64,000 nt of DNA from Acetitomaculum ruminis DSM 5522 (GTDB lineage Bacteria > Bacillota > Clostridia > Lachnospirales > Lachnospiraceae). Positions within the stretch are counted from its first letter, which is position 1. The number at the start of each line of letters is the position of its first letter. Location of the stretch: positions 1 to 64,000 of the forward strand of contig NZ_FOJY01000001.1 in NCBI RefSeq assembly GCF_900112085.1, in the 5' to 3' direction. Below, piece by piece: positions 53,468-63,092 of this stretch. The notes under the pieces are model-generated. The model searched no databases. It saw nothing but the letters and a program-made list of their open reading frames with translations, and was not told the origin of the DNA. The position numbers and the translations under genes are program-made.

Positions 53468-54490
53468 ATGAAGTTAATAAAAACAGAAGATGCAGTAGGA
53501 CATGTATTATGTCATGATATGACACAAATTATTCCTGGAGAATTTAAGGGTGCAAAGTTTAGAAAAGGACATATTGTAACTGAGGAAGATGTTCCGGTTT
53601 TATTGTCAATGGGAAAGAGAAATATCTACATCTGGGAAAAAAATGAGAACATGCTCCATGAAGATGAAGCAGCTAAAATCCTTTATAAGATTTGTGCCGG
53701 TGATAATTGCCAGGTAAAAGGAGAAATAAAAGAAGGAAAAATCACTGTTGCGGCAAGTTGCGATGGTCTTTTAAAAATTGATAAAGATGCGTTAAACAGA
53801 GTTAATGCTCTTGGTGAAATGATGATTGCCACAAGACATGGGGATTTTCCGGTAAAGAAAGGTCAGGAACTGGCAGCTACAAGAATAATACCTTTAATTA
53901 TTGAAAAAGAAAAAATGGATAAAGCTATAGAAGTAGCAGGAGATACTCCAATACTTGAAGTTTTGCCATTTAAAAAGAAAAAAGCAGGTATTGTTACAAC
54001 AGGTAGTGAAGTTTACACAGGAAAAATTAAAGATGCCTTCGGCCCTGTTATTAGACAAAAATTTGCTGAATACGATATCGAAGTTTTAGGACAGACTATT
54101 ACAGATGACTCCGCTGAAATGACAACAAACGCAATAAAAGCATTTCTAGATCAGGGAGCTGATATGATAGTTTGTACTGGAGGAATGAGTGTGGATCCTG
54201 ATGATTTGACTCCAACTGCAATTAAGGCTACAGGTGCAAAAATAGTATCTTATGGTGCACCGGTACTTCCAGGGGCAATGTTCCTTATTTCATACCTGGG
54301 AGATATTCCAATAATGGGACTTCCGGGTTGTGTAATGTATTCGAAAAGAACAATATTTGACCTGGTTCTTCCAAGAGTTATGGCCAATGATCCTATCACA
54401 GTTGAAACCCTTTCAAAATACGGAGAAGGCGGTCTTTGTTTATCCTGTGATAATTGTACTTTCCCGAATTGCGGATTTGGTAAATGTTAA
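53468..54490 (+). CDS. Molybdopterin-binding (MoCF-domain) protein with Cys-rich tail
   Basis: About 340 aa from the ATG after GCGAGG (the upstream in-frame GTG is part of that site). The C-terminal half is a MogA/MoeA-type MoCF domain: GIVTTGSEVYTG, then VCTGGMSVDPDDLTP and MGLPGCVMYSK. The N-terminal half lacks the MoeA landmarks. It ends with a cysteine-rich tail (CLSCDNCTFPNCGFGKC, about 323-339) suited to a metal or Fe-S site. It may adenylate molybdopterin or carry the cofactor; the family is usually named only molybdopterin-binding protein. Confidence 0.82.
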   Translation: MKLIKTEDAVGHVLCHDMTQIIPGEFKGAKFRKGHIVTEEDVPVLLSMGKRNIYIWEKNENMLHEDEAAKILYKICAGDNCQVKGEIKEGKITVAASCDGLLKIDKDALNRVNALGEMMIATRHGDFPVKKGQELAATRIIPLIIEKEKMDKAIEVAGDTPILEVLPFKKKKAGIVTTGSEVYTGKIKDAFGPVIRQKFAEYDIEVLGQTITDDSAEMTTNAIKAFLDQGADMIVCTGGMSVDPDDLTPTAIKATGAKIVSYGAPVLPGAMFLISYLGDIPIMGLPGCVMYSKRTIFDLVLPRVMANDPITVETLSKYGEGGLCLSCDNCTFPNCGFGKC

Positions 54491-54547
54491 TATGAGTAAT
54501 TTGCAAAGTGGTTATCAAATACTTTAACATAAGGAAAATGTAAATAA

Positions 54548-55345
54548 ATGGAAAAAATAAAATCAATTTGTGCATTTTATAACTTAACAAAAAATTCTTT
54601 AAAAAACAAAAGAACTTTGGTGCTGTATTTAGATGGATTGGGATATTATCTTTATAAATATGCATATAAAAAAAATGCCCTAAATTTTACATCCGCCCAT
54701 TTTGACATTTTCCCTCAATGGTCGTTAAAAAATGCAGTGACAAATCCCAATATGGCGGCAATGATAAGTGGGAAAAATTCGGAATATACCGGAATATATT
54801 CACGAAAAGATCATATTTTAAATGTTGCTACCATATTTGATGAAGGCTATGATCAGGTGATTTTAGAAGGTGACACCATAATATTAAACACTACACAAAG
54901 ACCTATTCTTCATGTTAAATCCAAAGTAAAAACTGTAGATTTCGGAGTTTTTTCTGATACTTTAAAGGCCATAGAAGAAGGAAAATATTTTATATTTTCT
55001 CATTTTAATGAGATTGATGATTATTGTCACACTTATGGACCTTATAGTGAAGAAGTATTAGGCCAAATAAAAAAAACAGATTGCTATATTGAAAAAATAT
55101 GCAAAAATTTCTCGGGGAATATACTTCTTGTAAGTGACCATGGTGTTCATACTCAGTTAAATGAGAAAAATGAACAATTTGGTATACATGGAAATGTATT
55201 CGTGGAAGAATATGAGTCTTTTGAAGAAATTGACCCCGATTTGCCGGATAAAATACAAAGCACAAAAAATGCAGAAGATAAAAAAATGTATTTAGAAGAC
55301 CATTTATCATTATACGGATATTTAAAAAATGAAAATAGAAATTAA
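54548..55345 (+). CDS. Alkaline-phosphatase-superfamily phosphodiesterase-like protein
   Basis: 265 aa. Two-metal alkaline-phosphatase fold: metal Asp in YLDGLG (about 28-31), a nucleophile threonine in VTNPNMAAMISG (about 64-75, like VTxPxxAxMxTG in nucleotide pyrophosphatases), a DDYCHTYG block and SDHG (about 197-200), with a late GIHGN histidine. No signal peptide. Its frame overlaps the next gene by 17 bases, so it is firmly in the cofactor operon. Hydrolysis of a nucleotide-linked cofactor or intermediate is a reasonable inference, not shown. Confidence 0.7.
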   Translation: MEKIKSICAFYNLTKNSLKNKRTLVLYLDGLGYYLYKYAYKKNALNFTSAHFDIFPQWSLKNAVTNPNMAAMISGKNSEYTGIYSRKDHILNVATIFDEGYDQVILEGDTIILNTTQRPILHVKSKVKTVDFGVFSDTLKAIEEGKYFIFSHFNEIDDYCHTYGPYSEEVLGQIKKTDCYIEKICKNFSGNILLVSDHGVHTQLNEKNEQFGIHGNVFVEEYESFEEIDPDLPDKIQSTKNAEDKKMYLEDHLSLYGYLKNENRN

Positions 55346-55652
55346 TAAAGACAGTAAAGTACAAATTATTAATATAACACTGCCAAATGATAAAAAATAT
55401 GAATTTGAAGGTTACGAGGTAAAAGATTTACTTAAAGGTTTTCAAATTGAAAATTATGTAGAATTTAGCAGTAATGATGGAGTTGTTATAGCTCTGGCTT
55501 TAGACGAGATTATGGAAGATAAAAATGTATATCTTGTCACAAAAGAAAATGGAAAAGATATATTGCCAAAAGGTTCATATCGTCTGGTAATATCCTCGGA
55601 TGAGTATTGCAGAAGATGGACGAAGGGAATTGTTTCCGTGGATTTATACTAG
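55329..55652 (+). CDS. Small molybdopterin-oxidoreductase-like domain protein
   Basis: 107 aa. The pattern GYEVKDLLKG ... NYVEFSSNDGVVIAL ... EIMEDKNVYLVTKENG ... YRLVISSDEYCRRW, ending KGIVSVDLY, resembles the last part of the sulfite-oxidase-type Moco-binding domain (ends like LVVPGD...RWVKGIxxIEV). It is only a fragment of that domain in length and lacks the cofactor cysteine. It overlaps the phosphodiesterase-like gene and precedes MobB-THEP1 by 12 bases. A cofactor-binding or chaperone role is inference. Confidence 0.55.
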   Translation: MKIEINKDSKVQIINITLPNDKKYEFEGYEVKDLLKGFQIENYVEFSSNDGVVIALALDEIMEDKNVYLVTKENGKDILPKGSYRLVISSDEYCRRWTKGIVSVDLY

Positions 55653-55664
55653 GAGGTTTTTGAA

Positions 55665-56816
55665 ATGAAAATTTGTACAGTGGTGGGAATAAGGCATTCA
55701 GGCAAAACGACGGTAGTGACCTCATTAGTATCAGAATTAAAAAAAAGAGGATATAAAGTTGCAACAGTAAAAAGCATCTTTTGTCCAACATTTTCACTGG
55801 ATAAAAAAGGAAGCAATACTGATAAGCATCGTCAGGCAGGGGCTGAGATAGTTGTTGCGAAGGCGAAATATTCAACAGCTTTTATGTATTCAAATCCTTT
55901 ATCAGATGATGAAATATTTTCAAAAGCAGACAATGTTGATTTTTTGATTCTGGAAGGAAACTACGGGGTAAAAGTGCCTCGTATTGTCTGTGCCCACGAA
56001 AATAATGATGCATCCTTTAGAATTAATGATGAAACAATAGCCGTTTCCGGTGTATTTGCCAATAAAAATATAAAAGAATATCAGGGAATTAAAGTTATAA
56101 ATGCACTTGAAAATATTAATGAGCTGGCAGATGTGGTTGAAAAAATACCTGAAGTTACATTGCCGGTGGATAAACTTGAACTTCCCTCTGAAGTGTCAGA
56201 ATTTTGCAAACATAATTGCAATCATCATAAAGTTTGCAAGGATGATGAGGCTGTAAAAGAAGAATTAGAGGTGGAAAATTCAAAAGTTAAACATATTTTT
56301 TTGACGGGAGAGAAAAAAATCGGAAAATCAACACTTTTAAATAAGATAGTGGAAAGACTGGAAGAACCTTACAGCGGTTATCAGACACGACCTTATGAAA
56401 TAGAAGGACATTTAAAAGGCTATTATTTCCACAGCATCAAAGAAAGAGAAGAATTTGAAAATGACTGTCCGATTTCTGTTCGTATCAAAAAACAGGGAAA
56501 TTTTCCGGTTTTTGAAACCTTTGAAAATCTTGGTGTAGAAACATTAAAGGATTCTTTGGCGGATAATGACATTTTAATAGCTGATGAACTGGGAAAACTG
56601 GAGCGAAAAGCTGAAAAATTTCAGGAACAGTTTTTCAGAAATCTGAAAAATCAGCGAATGATATTGGGGGTAATTCAAAAGACTAAGGCAGCTTTTCTTG
56701 ATGAAATTCTTAAAAGAAAAGATGTAAAAGTCTATGAAGTAACTATGGAAAACAGGGATTTCCTGGAGGATGAAATAGTTCAAAACATTAAAAACTTGGG
56801 AATTAAGATAAAATAG
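55665..56816 (+). CDS. MobB-THEP1 fusion (two P-loop NTPases)
   Basis: 383 aa. Residues 1-~165 are MobB: GIRHSGKTT P-loop (8-16), DKHRQAGA, VDFLILEG. A linker holds a Cys/His cluster (CKHNCNHHKVC, about 183-193). Residues ~205-383 match the NTPase-1/THEP1 (DUF265) family, with a second P-loop GEKKIGKSTLLN and LIADELGKLE as Walker B. MobB assists guanylylation of the cofactor by MobA; THEP1 is a general nucleoside triphosphatase of unclear role. AGGAGG precedes the start. The fusion suggests both work on the same cofactor nucleotide step. Confidence 0.85.
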   Translation: MKICTVVGIRHSGKTTVVTSLVSELKKRGYKVATVKSIFCPTFSLDKKGSNTDKHRQAGAEIVVAKAKYSTAFMYSNPLSDDEIFSKADNVDFLILEGNYGVKVPRIVCAHENNDASFRINDETIAVSGVFANKNIKEYQGIKVINALENINELADVVEKIPEVTLPVDKLELPSEVSEFCKHNCNHHKVCKDDEAVKEELEVENSKVKHIFLTGEKKIGKSTLLNKIVERLEEPYSGYQTRPYEIEGHLKGYYFHSIKEREEFENDCPISVRIKKQGNFPVFETFENLGVETLKDSLADNDILIADELGKLERKAEKFQEQFFRNLKNQRMILGVIQKTKAAFLDEILKRKDVKVYEVTMENRDFLEDEIVQNIKNLGIKIK

Positions 56817-56851
56817 TTGATAAATTATGCACTTTATTATAAGGAGGAAGT

Positions 56852-57835
56852 ATGTTAGACTCATATAATAGAAATATCGATTATCTGCGAATATCAGTAA
56901 CAGACCGTTGTAATTTGCGTTGTATGTACTGTATGCCGTCAGAAGGAGTTGAGTTTCTTAATCATAATGAAATACTTAATTATGATGAAATAATTAAAGT
57001 CTGCCAGGCGGCAGTAAAGCTAGGTTTTAAAAAAATAAAGATAACAGGAGGAGAACCACTGGTTCGAAAGGACGTTCTCGGTCTGATTAAAGATATAAAA
57101 TCCTTGGAAGGGATTGAAAATATAACGATTACAACTAATGGTGTTTTACTGGCTGAAAACATGGAAGGTCTATACAAGGCTGGTATTGATTCCATTAATG
57201 TAAGTCTTGATACCTTAAACAGAGAACTTTACAAGCAAATCACAAGAAGAGACGAGCTTGAAAATGTAAAAAAAGGTCTTTTAGAAGCTTTGAAATATCC
57301 ATCAGTAGCCCTGAAGGTAAACTGTGTACCTATGGGACTGGAAGGACAAAGCCTTACGGATGTGGCTGCTTTAGCAAAAGAATATCCAATTCATGTCAGG
57401 TTTATAGAGATAATGCCTATTGGATGGGGAAAAAATTACAGGTTCTTAAGCGAAGAGGAGATTAAGGATCTTATCGTAAAGGAATTTGGCCTTGATGAGA
57501 TGGTTTTGTATAAAGAAAAGCTTGGAAACGGACCTTGCAGGTATTATAAAGCTGACGGTTTTAAAGGAAAAATCGGGTTTATAAGTGCTATCAGTCATAA
57601 GTTTTGTGGAGATTGTAATAGAGTTAGACTTACCTCTACCGGATTTTTAAAAACCTGCCTTCAATATGATACGGGTATGGATTTAAAGGCAGTCTTAAGA
57701 AACGGATTTGGTGATGAGGAAATGTTATTAGAGACCATAAAAGAGGCTATTTATAAAAAGCCTGACGGTCACAGATTTTTAACTACAGACATAAAAGATG
57801 AGAATATCCTTGGAATGAGCCAGATAGGTGGTTAA
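56852..57835 (+). CDS. moaA: GTP 3',8-cyclase MoaA
   Basis: 327-aa radical SAM enzyme for the first step of molybdopterin synthesis. The radical cluster motif CNLRCMYC (about 19-26) and the C-terminal cluster motif CGDCNRVRLTSTGFLKTC (about 254-271) are complete, and the protein ends in the conserved Gly-Gly required for activity. AAGGAGG ribosome site. MoaC, MoaE and MoaD are not in the window, so the pathway is completed elsewhere. Eight bases later begins the MutS-like gene. Confidence 0.96.
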   Translation: MLDSYNRNIDYLRISVTDRCNLRCMYCMPSEGVEFLNHNEILNYDEIIKVCQAAVKLGFKKIKITGGEPLVRKDVLGLIKDIKSLEGIENITITTNGVLLAENMEGLYKAGIDSINVSLDTLNRELYKQITRRDELENVKKGLLEALKYPSVALKVNCVPMGLEGQSLTDVAALAKEYPIHVRFIEIMPIGWGKNYRFLSEEEIKDLIVKEFGLDEMVLYKEKLGNGPCRYYKADGFKGKIGFISAISHKFCGDCNRVRLTSTGFLKTCLQYDTGMDLKAVLRNGFGDEEMLLETIKEAIYKKPDGHRFLTTDIKDENILGMSQIGG

Positions 57836-57843
57836 TTACGGGA

Positions 57844-59526
57844 ATGATTTATGTAGTATTTTTTGCCTTGCTATTAATTATTTTTATAGCAAGGCTGATT
57901 TTTTTGTCAAAAAAAGAGAAGGAAAAATTAAAAAAAGAAATCAAAGAAAATTTTGGTAAAATTAAGGAAAATAAACATTCTTTAGAGCAATTAGAAGAAA
58001 TAAAAACCTTTTTTTATTCAAAGAAAGATGATAAAAGTCTTGATGATATTACCATAAATGATTTGGATTTTGATGAGCTATTTAAAAGAGTAAATATGAC
58101 CTATTCTTTTGCCGGAACAGAATATTTATACTATCTTTTGGCAAAACCTTTGTTAGAAGATACTTTATTAAATAAAAGGATTTCTTTGCAGGATTACTTT
58201 GAAAAAAATGAAAGCTTAAGAAGCAATATATTGTACAGGTTTGCAACCTTAGGTAAGATTAAAAAATATTCATTTACAAAATCTTTCGATTTGTTTTTGG
58301 GATCAGAAAAAATAGATTGCAAAATAGATATACTAATGGATATGTTACTAGTTATTTCCATGATTATAATTCCAATAAATCAAAGCTATGGTGTAATATT
58401 TTTAGTTTCCGTTTTATTGTTTAATATTTTTACATATTTTTTAAAAAAAGCTAAAATGGAACCCTGCCTTTACTGCATGAGATATGTAGTGAAATTATTG
58501 GATTGTACGAAAGATACAATAAAAGAGTATGATAAATTCTCTGAGAAAAACGCTTATATGGACGAATTAACAAGTACTCTTAAGAAAGACTTGAAAGAAA
58601 CAAAAAATATAGGGAAAAACTCTTATTTACTCCTTCAGGGAAGTAATACTGTATCAGGAGATCTTTCAGAAGTATTTCTTGACTATGTTAGAATGATATT
58701 TCATATTGATATAATTCGGTTTTCTTTTATGCATAAGAAAATAATAAGTAAGAAGCATAATATAGATAATATTTTTGAGACCATCGGAATTATTGATTCC
58801 AATATAGCTCTTGCTTCTTTTAAAGCTTCTCTTATATATGCTTCAAGACCGGATATAAAAAATAACAAGGAAGAAATAGAAATAAAAGAACTATATCATC
58901 CTTTATTACAATCACCGGTATCTAATAGTTTTAAGGAAAGCAGACCTGTTCTTATTACAGGTTCAAATGCATCCGGAAAATCCACATTTTTAAAGGCCGG
59001 TGCCTTAAATGTTATTTTTTCACAAACAGCCGGCATTTCGTTTACAAAATATTATTCCGGTGCTTTTTACAGGATTTATACATCCATGGCCATTAAAGAT
59101 AATATTTTTACTCAGGAAAGCTATTATGTATCCGAGATTAAATCTCTAAAAAGAATTATAGATGCAGATTATAAGGAACCTGTTATCTGCTATGTTGACG
59201 AAGTCTTAAGAGGAACAAATACTATTGAGCGTATAGCTGCAGCATCAGTAATTTTGGAAAATATGGCTAAGAGAAATATAAGGTGTTTTTGTGCAACCCA
59301 TGATACGGAATTATCTATGCTACTTGCCAATGTGTACTCAAATTATTATTTTTCTTCGGAATTATCCGAAAATAATATTACATTTGACTATAAACTGAAG
59401 AAAGGTCATTCATCTACCCGTAATGCTATAAAACTGTTGGCACTTATGGGGTATCGTGACGATATAATAATGAGAGCAGAGGAAAATGCAGAATTTTTTG
59501 TTAAAACAGGAAAATGGAAACTTTAA
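57844..59526 (+). CDS. MutS-related ATPase with membrane anchor
   Basis: 560 aa. A hydrophobic N-terminal helix (about 1-21, VVFFALLLIIFIARLIFLS), a helical region, a second membrane-like pair (about 163-195), then a MutS core domain: P-loop GSNASGKST (about 373-381), the SYYVSEI strand, Walker B VICYVDEVLRGT and FCATHDTEL. It lacks the mismatch-recognition and clamp domains. Such membrane-attached MutS homologues are common in Clostridia and their role is unsettled. It starts 8 bases after moaA, with a weak ribosome site (ACGGGA). Confidence 0.8.
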   Translation: MIYVVFFALLLIIFIARLIFLSKKEKEKLKKEIKENFGKIKENKHSLEQLEEIKTFFYSKKDDKSLDDITINDLDFDELFKRVNMTYSFAGTEYLYYLLAKPLLEDTLLNKRISLQDYFEKNESLRSNILYRFATLGKIKKYSFTKSFDLFLGSEKIDCKIDILMDMLLVISMIIIPINQSYGVIFLVSVLLFNIFTYFLKKAKMEPCLYCMRYVVKLLDCTKDTIKEYDKFSEKNAYMDELTSTLKKDLKETKNIGKNSYLLLQGSNTVSGDLSEVFLDYVRMIFHIDIIRFSFMHKKIISKKHNIDNIFETIGIIDSNIALASFKASLIYASRPDIKNNKEEIEIKELYHPLLQSPVSNSFKESRPVLITGSNASGKSTFLKAGALNVIFSQTAGISFTKYYSGAFYRIYTSMAIKDNIFTQESYYVSEIKSLKRIIDADYKEPVICYVDEVLRGTNTIERIAAASVILENMAKRNIRCFCATHDTELSMLLANVYSNYYFSSELSENNITFDYKLKKGHSSTRNAIKLLALMGYRDDIIMRAEENAEFFVKTGKWKL

Positions 59527-59558
59527 CTTTTAATCCAGCTTGTACGGAGGATATTTGA

Positions 59559-62500
59559 ATGAATAATACTGTTGCTGATAAAAACTATATCAGCGGTAAG
59601 ATGAAAATAAACATCGATAATGGTGAGATAGTAGAATGTGATAAAGAGCTAAAGCAGATATTTGGTATCCATAAGGGCTACAGCCTTTTAAAAGAGGTTA
59701 ATCTGTTTGATCCGGTTAAAATTACTCTTAATGATATATTAAATGCATCTGTATTTTCACAGTTAGAAAGCGGATACAAGGCTTTTACTCGCAATATTCT
59801 TAAAGATACAAACGGCGAAAATACTAAATGCTACGAGTATGTTGAGATAGTTGCTCAGGAAAATGGAACGGAAATATATGCAGTAGTCACCCTTATTTTT
59901 TATTTAGACAATAAAGAAGTTATTAAAACTGAAAAGAAGATTGAGTATGGTGACATTCCGGATGTATTTTCTGAAGAAGTAGAGATACCAATAGGGGTTT
60001 TGGAAAAAGACTTTGATGGTGATATAAAAGTTGTTCGTGCCAACAGAGAATTTTACAGAATTTTAGGTTTTACTGACGAAAAAGAATTCAATGACAGTTG
60101 TGATGGTTATCTTCGAAATACCATGATTTTACTTGAATACATGGATTTTAAACGCTTTTTTGAAAAGCCTTTTGAAGAAATGGAGATTAAAAATCTAGAA
60201 GCCAGAATAGAAAATAACAGTAATGATATTTTTAAGTGGGTTAAATTCAGAATTGTTTCCGGAAACAAAAGAGACGAATATTTTCGCTATATAGCTGTTG
60301 TTTACGATATTTCCAAAACAAAAAAACTGGAAGAGCAGGTAAATATATTTGTAACCAGCAATGAATATGGAAAATTTCAAAAAGATGTCCAGTATGAATA
60401 TGATGTTAAAATGGATGTTTTCAGAATTCCAATGTATGGTGAAAAAAAGAAAGAATATCTTTCAGTGCATAATTTCAGGGAAAAGAAGCGTTGGAGATTT
60501 TACATAGAAAGAAATGACTGGGTAAGGTTTGAAATAAATCTTGAAAAGGCTGTAAACGGGCATTTTTACGGAAGTGAAGTTTATGGAATATCTTTATTTA
60601 ATGAGTCGGTTGTAGAAAATTGTAGGGTTTACGGCAAGCTTATAATGGATTCTCAATCAAGGGTTACTAAAATAGTAGGTCGTATAGTAAATATAGAAGC
60701 CGAAAATGAAGCCAAGAACCGACTGATGGAGAAATCCAAGATAGACCCTATAAGCGGACTTTACAATAAATACCATGTTTCTCAAAAGATTAACAAGATT
60801 CTGCGGGAAAAAACCAATAAAGAAAGTGACGCATTTTTACTGGTAAGAATTGATAATTACCAAAAATTAAATGATGTGTTCGGCAGTATTTTTATAAACG
60901 CATTGGTTCAAAGCATTGGAATAGGTCTGGGAAACCTTTTTAGAAAAGATGATATAATGGGAAGAGTCAGCAAAGACCTCTTTGTAATATTTATTAAGGG
61001 GCTTTCTAGGGATATTGTTCTTTCCAGAGCTTCAGAAATAAACAATCTTATAAAAAATATATGTAATAGTGGTAATGAAAACTTTGACGGTTCTAAAAAC
61101 GAACTTTTAATAAGTAACAGCATTGGTATTGCCTATTCGGATTCTAATCTTGAAAGATTTAAAGAGTTGTTGGAAAAAGCCTATATTGCTCTGGGATTTT
61201 CCAAGAAAAATATACAAAACCGAGTAATTGAATATGGACAGTATATGTTGGGCAGCTATGTGGAATTACCGGACTTTGATGATGAGGAATTTTATCAGAT
61301 TGAGACTTATGACAAGGACTTTATTTCTTATGCTTTTAATCTTTTAGTTAATTACAGTGATATAAAAATTGCAGTTAATTCTCTAATTGAAAGGATTGGA
61401 AAGCGTTATAACCTTTCATGTGTATTTATTTTGGAAAATTTCCCATCCAAGCAAAGAATAGAAGCGTCAAATCTTTGGAATAATGGATATTTTGACATAA
61501 ATATAGATGATGTTTCCTTTAATTTTAAGGATTGGAGAGATGTTAACGGTCGTTTTGACGAAAGAGGAGTAATAGTTTTTGACAACTATAAAAATGTAAA
61601 TGATATAGCCTGTTTAAAAAGAATTGTGGGAAATAAAGCCATGGTGATTTGTGAATTAAACAGGGTGGATAAAGCAGATGGATATGCTATTTTTGTTGAC
61701 AGACGGGACGAATATAAGTGGCAGGATTATGAAATTGATTCCTTCCATGAAATCTCAAAGGTTTTAAATGTATTCAATCAGCTGGATATTCAAAAGCACA
61801 TAAACGAAGAAAAGATTAATGAATTATCTCAAAAGGATTCATTAACCGGACTTATGAATATTAATGCCTTTAAGGAAAGAGTAGAAGAAATAATAAAGAA
61901 AGATTATAAACCGGGAAAATATGCAATAGTATATTCTGATTTTAATGATTTTTCTTATTTCAACGATAATTTCGGACATATAGCAGGAGATGAAATATTA
62001 AAACGTTTTTCAAGAATTTTATCTAAAAATGTGGATACAATTGCCTGCAGGATTTATTCGGATTATTTTTTGACATTTGTAAAATTTAATACGGAAGAAT
62101 TTTTGAAAAACAGAATTTCAGAAGTCAACAGACTTTTTGCTGCCGATTTAAAGGCAAATTATCCGCAAATAGACTTCAGACTTTCTACAGGTCTTTATAT
62201 ATTAACTGAAGAAAAGGAAGAAGTAGACCTTGATACTGCCATAGACAATGCCAACCAGGCAAGAAAAAATTGCAAAGCAAGGAAAGCTTTGTACATAAAA
62301 TACAATGATGAAATGCGAAGAATTAGACAATTTGAGCAAAGCCTAGTTGTGGGACTTAATGATGCCATTAAAAAAGGAGAGTTTTGTTTGTACCTTCAGC
62401 CTAAATTTTTACTTGGAAGTAATGAAGTAATAGGAGCTGAAGCCTTAGTAAGATGGCATCAGGAGGATGGTACCCTTCATTTTCCGGATGAATTTATACC

Positions 62501-63092
62501 AATTTTTGAAAGAGTTGGACATATTATTGAGATTGATTATTATATTTATGAACAGGTTTTAATGAGTTTAAAGAAATGGAAAAAAGACGGCAAAAAGCTT
62601 ATACCTGTTTCGGTTAATTTTTCAAGAGTACATTTTTATTACGAAAACTTTGTTGATGATATTTCAAAACTTGCAAGCTTTTATGATGTTGATTACAACC
62701 TGATAGAAATAGAAGTTACGGAAAGTTCCTTTAATGACAATGTAGATAAAATGTTAGAGGTTTTTGAAAAACTTAGAGCCCTTGGTTTTAAAATTGATAT
62801 GGACGACTTTGGTACAGGCTATTCTTCATTAAGCATGCTTATAAATGCACCGGTTGATATAGTTAAAGTTGATAAGAGCTTTATGTTTGACGAAAACAGC
62901 GATAAAGGGAAAAAATATGTAAGACAGATTGGCGGTCTTATTCAGGCTGCTGACAAGCAGGTTATTTTTGAAGGAGTAGAAACAAAGGAACAAGAAAAGT
63001 TTTTGCTTGATTGCGGATACGAGATGGCACAGGGATTTCTCTTCGACAGACCTATTTGTCTTAAAGAGTTTGAAGAAAAATACATTTATTAA
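59559..63092 (+). CDS. Multi-domain c-di-GMP protein: degenerate GGDEF, GAF-like, degenerate GGDEF, EAL
   Basis: 1177 aa, no membrane helix. Approximate order: PAS-like (150-270), GGDEF 1 (about 400-560, starting DPISGLYNKYHV), GAF-like (600-750), GGDEF 2 (about 765-920, starting DSLTGLMNINAF), EAL (about 930-1175). At the GGDEF signature positions the two domains read RVSKDLF and RIYSDYF, so neither should make c-di-GMP. The EAL domain has EALVRW and DDFGTGYSSL with following metal/substrate residues, so it should degrade c-di-GMP. The GGDEF domains probably sense GTP or dimerise. GGAGG precedes the start. Confidence 0.88.
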   Translation: MNNTVADKNYISGKMKINIDNGEIVECDKELKQIFGIHKGYSLLKEVNLFDPVKITLNDILNASVFSQLESGYKAFTRNILKDTNGENTKCYEYVEIVAQENGTEIYAVVTLIFYLDNKEVIKTEKKIEYGDIPDVFSEEVEIPIGVLEKDFDGDIKVVRANREFYRILGFTDEKEFNDSCDGYLRNTMILLEYMDFKRFFEKPFEEMEIKNLEARIENNSNDIFKWVKFRIVSGNKRDEYFRYIAVVYDISKTKKLEEQVNIFVTSNEYGKFQKDVQYEYDVKMDVFRIPMYGEKKKEYLSVHNFREKKRWRFYIERNDWVRFEINLEKAVNGHFYGSEVYGISLFNESVVENCRVYGKLIMDSQSRVTKIVGRIVNIEAENEAKNRLMEKSKIDPISGLYNKYHVSQKINKILREKTNKESDAFLLVRIDNYQKLNDVFGSIFINALVQSIGIGLGNLFRKDDIMGRVSKDLFVIFIKGLSRDIVLSRASEINNLIKNICNSGNENFDGSKNELLISNSIGIAYSDSNLERFKELLEKAYIALGFSKKNIQNRVIEYGQYMLGSYVELPDFDDEEFYQIETYDKDFISYAFNLLVNYSDIKIAVNSLIERIGKRYNLSCVFILENFPSKQRIEASNLWNNGYFDINIDDVSFNFKDWRDVNGRFDERGVIVFDNYKNVNDIACLKRIVGNKAMVICELNRVDKADGYAIFVDRRDEYKWQDYEIDSFHEISKVLNVFNQLDIQKHINEEKINELSQKDSLTGLMNINAFKERVEEIIKKDYKPGKYAIVYSDFNDFSYFNDNFGHIAGDEILKRFSRILSKNVDTIACRIYSDYFLTFVKFNTEEFLKNRISEVNRLFAADLKANYPQIDFRLSTGLYILTEEKEEVDLDTAIDNANQARKNCKARKALYIKYNDEMRRIRQFEQSLVVGLNDAIKKGEFCLYLQPKFLLGSNEVIGAEALVRWHQEDGTLHFPDEFIPIFERVGHIIEIDYYIYEQVLMSLKKWKKDGKKLIPVSVNFSRVHFYYENFVDDISKLASFYDVDYNLIEIEVTESSFNDNVDKMLEVFEKLRALGFKIDMDDFGTGYSSLSMLINAPVDIVKVDKSFMFDENSDKGKKYVRQIGGLIQAADKQVIFEGVETKEQEKFLLDCGYEMAQGFLFDRPICLKEFEEKYIY

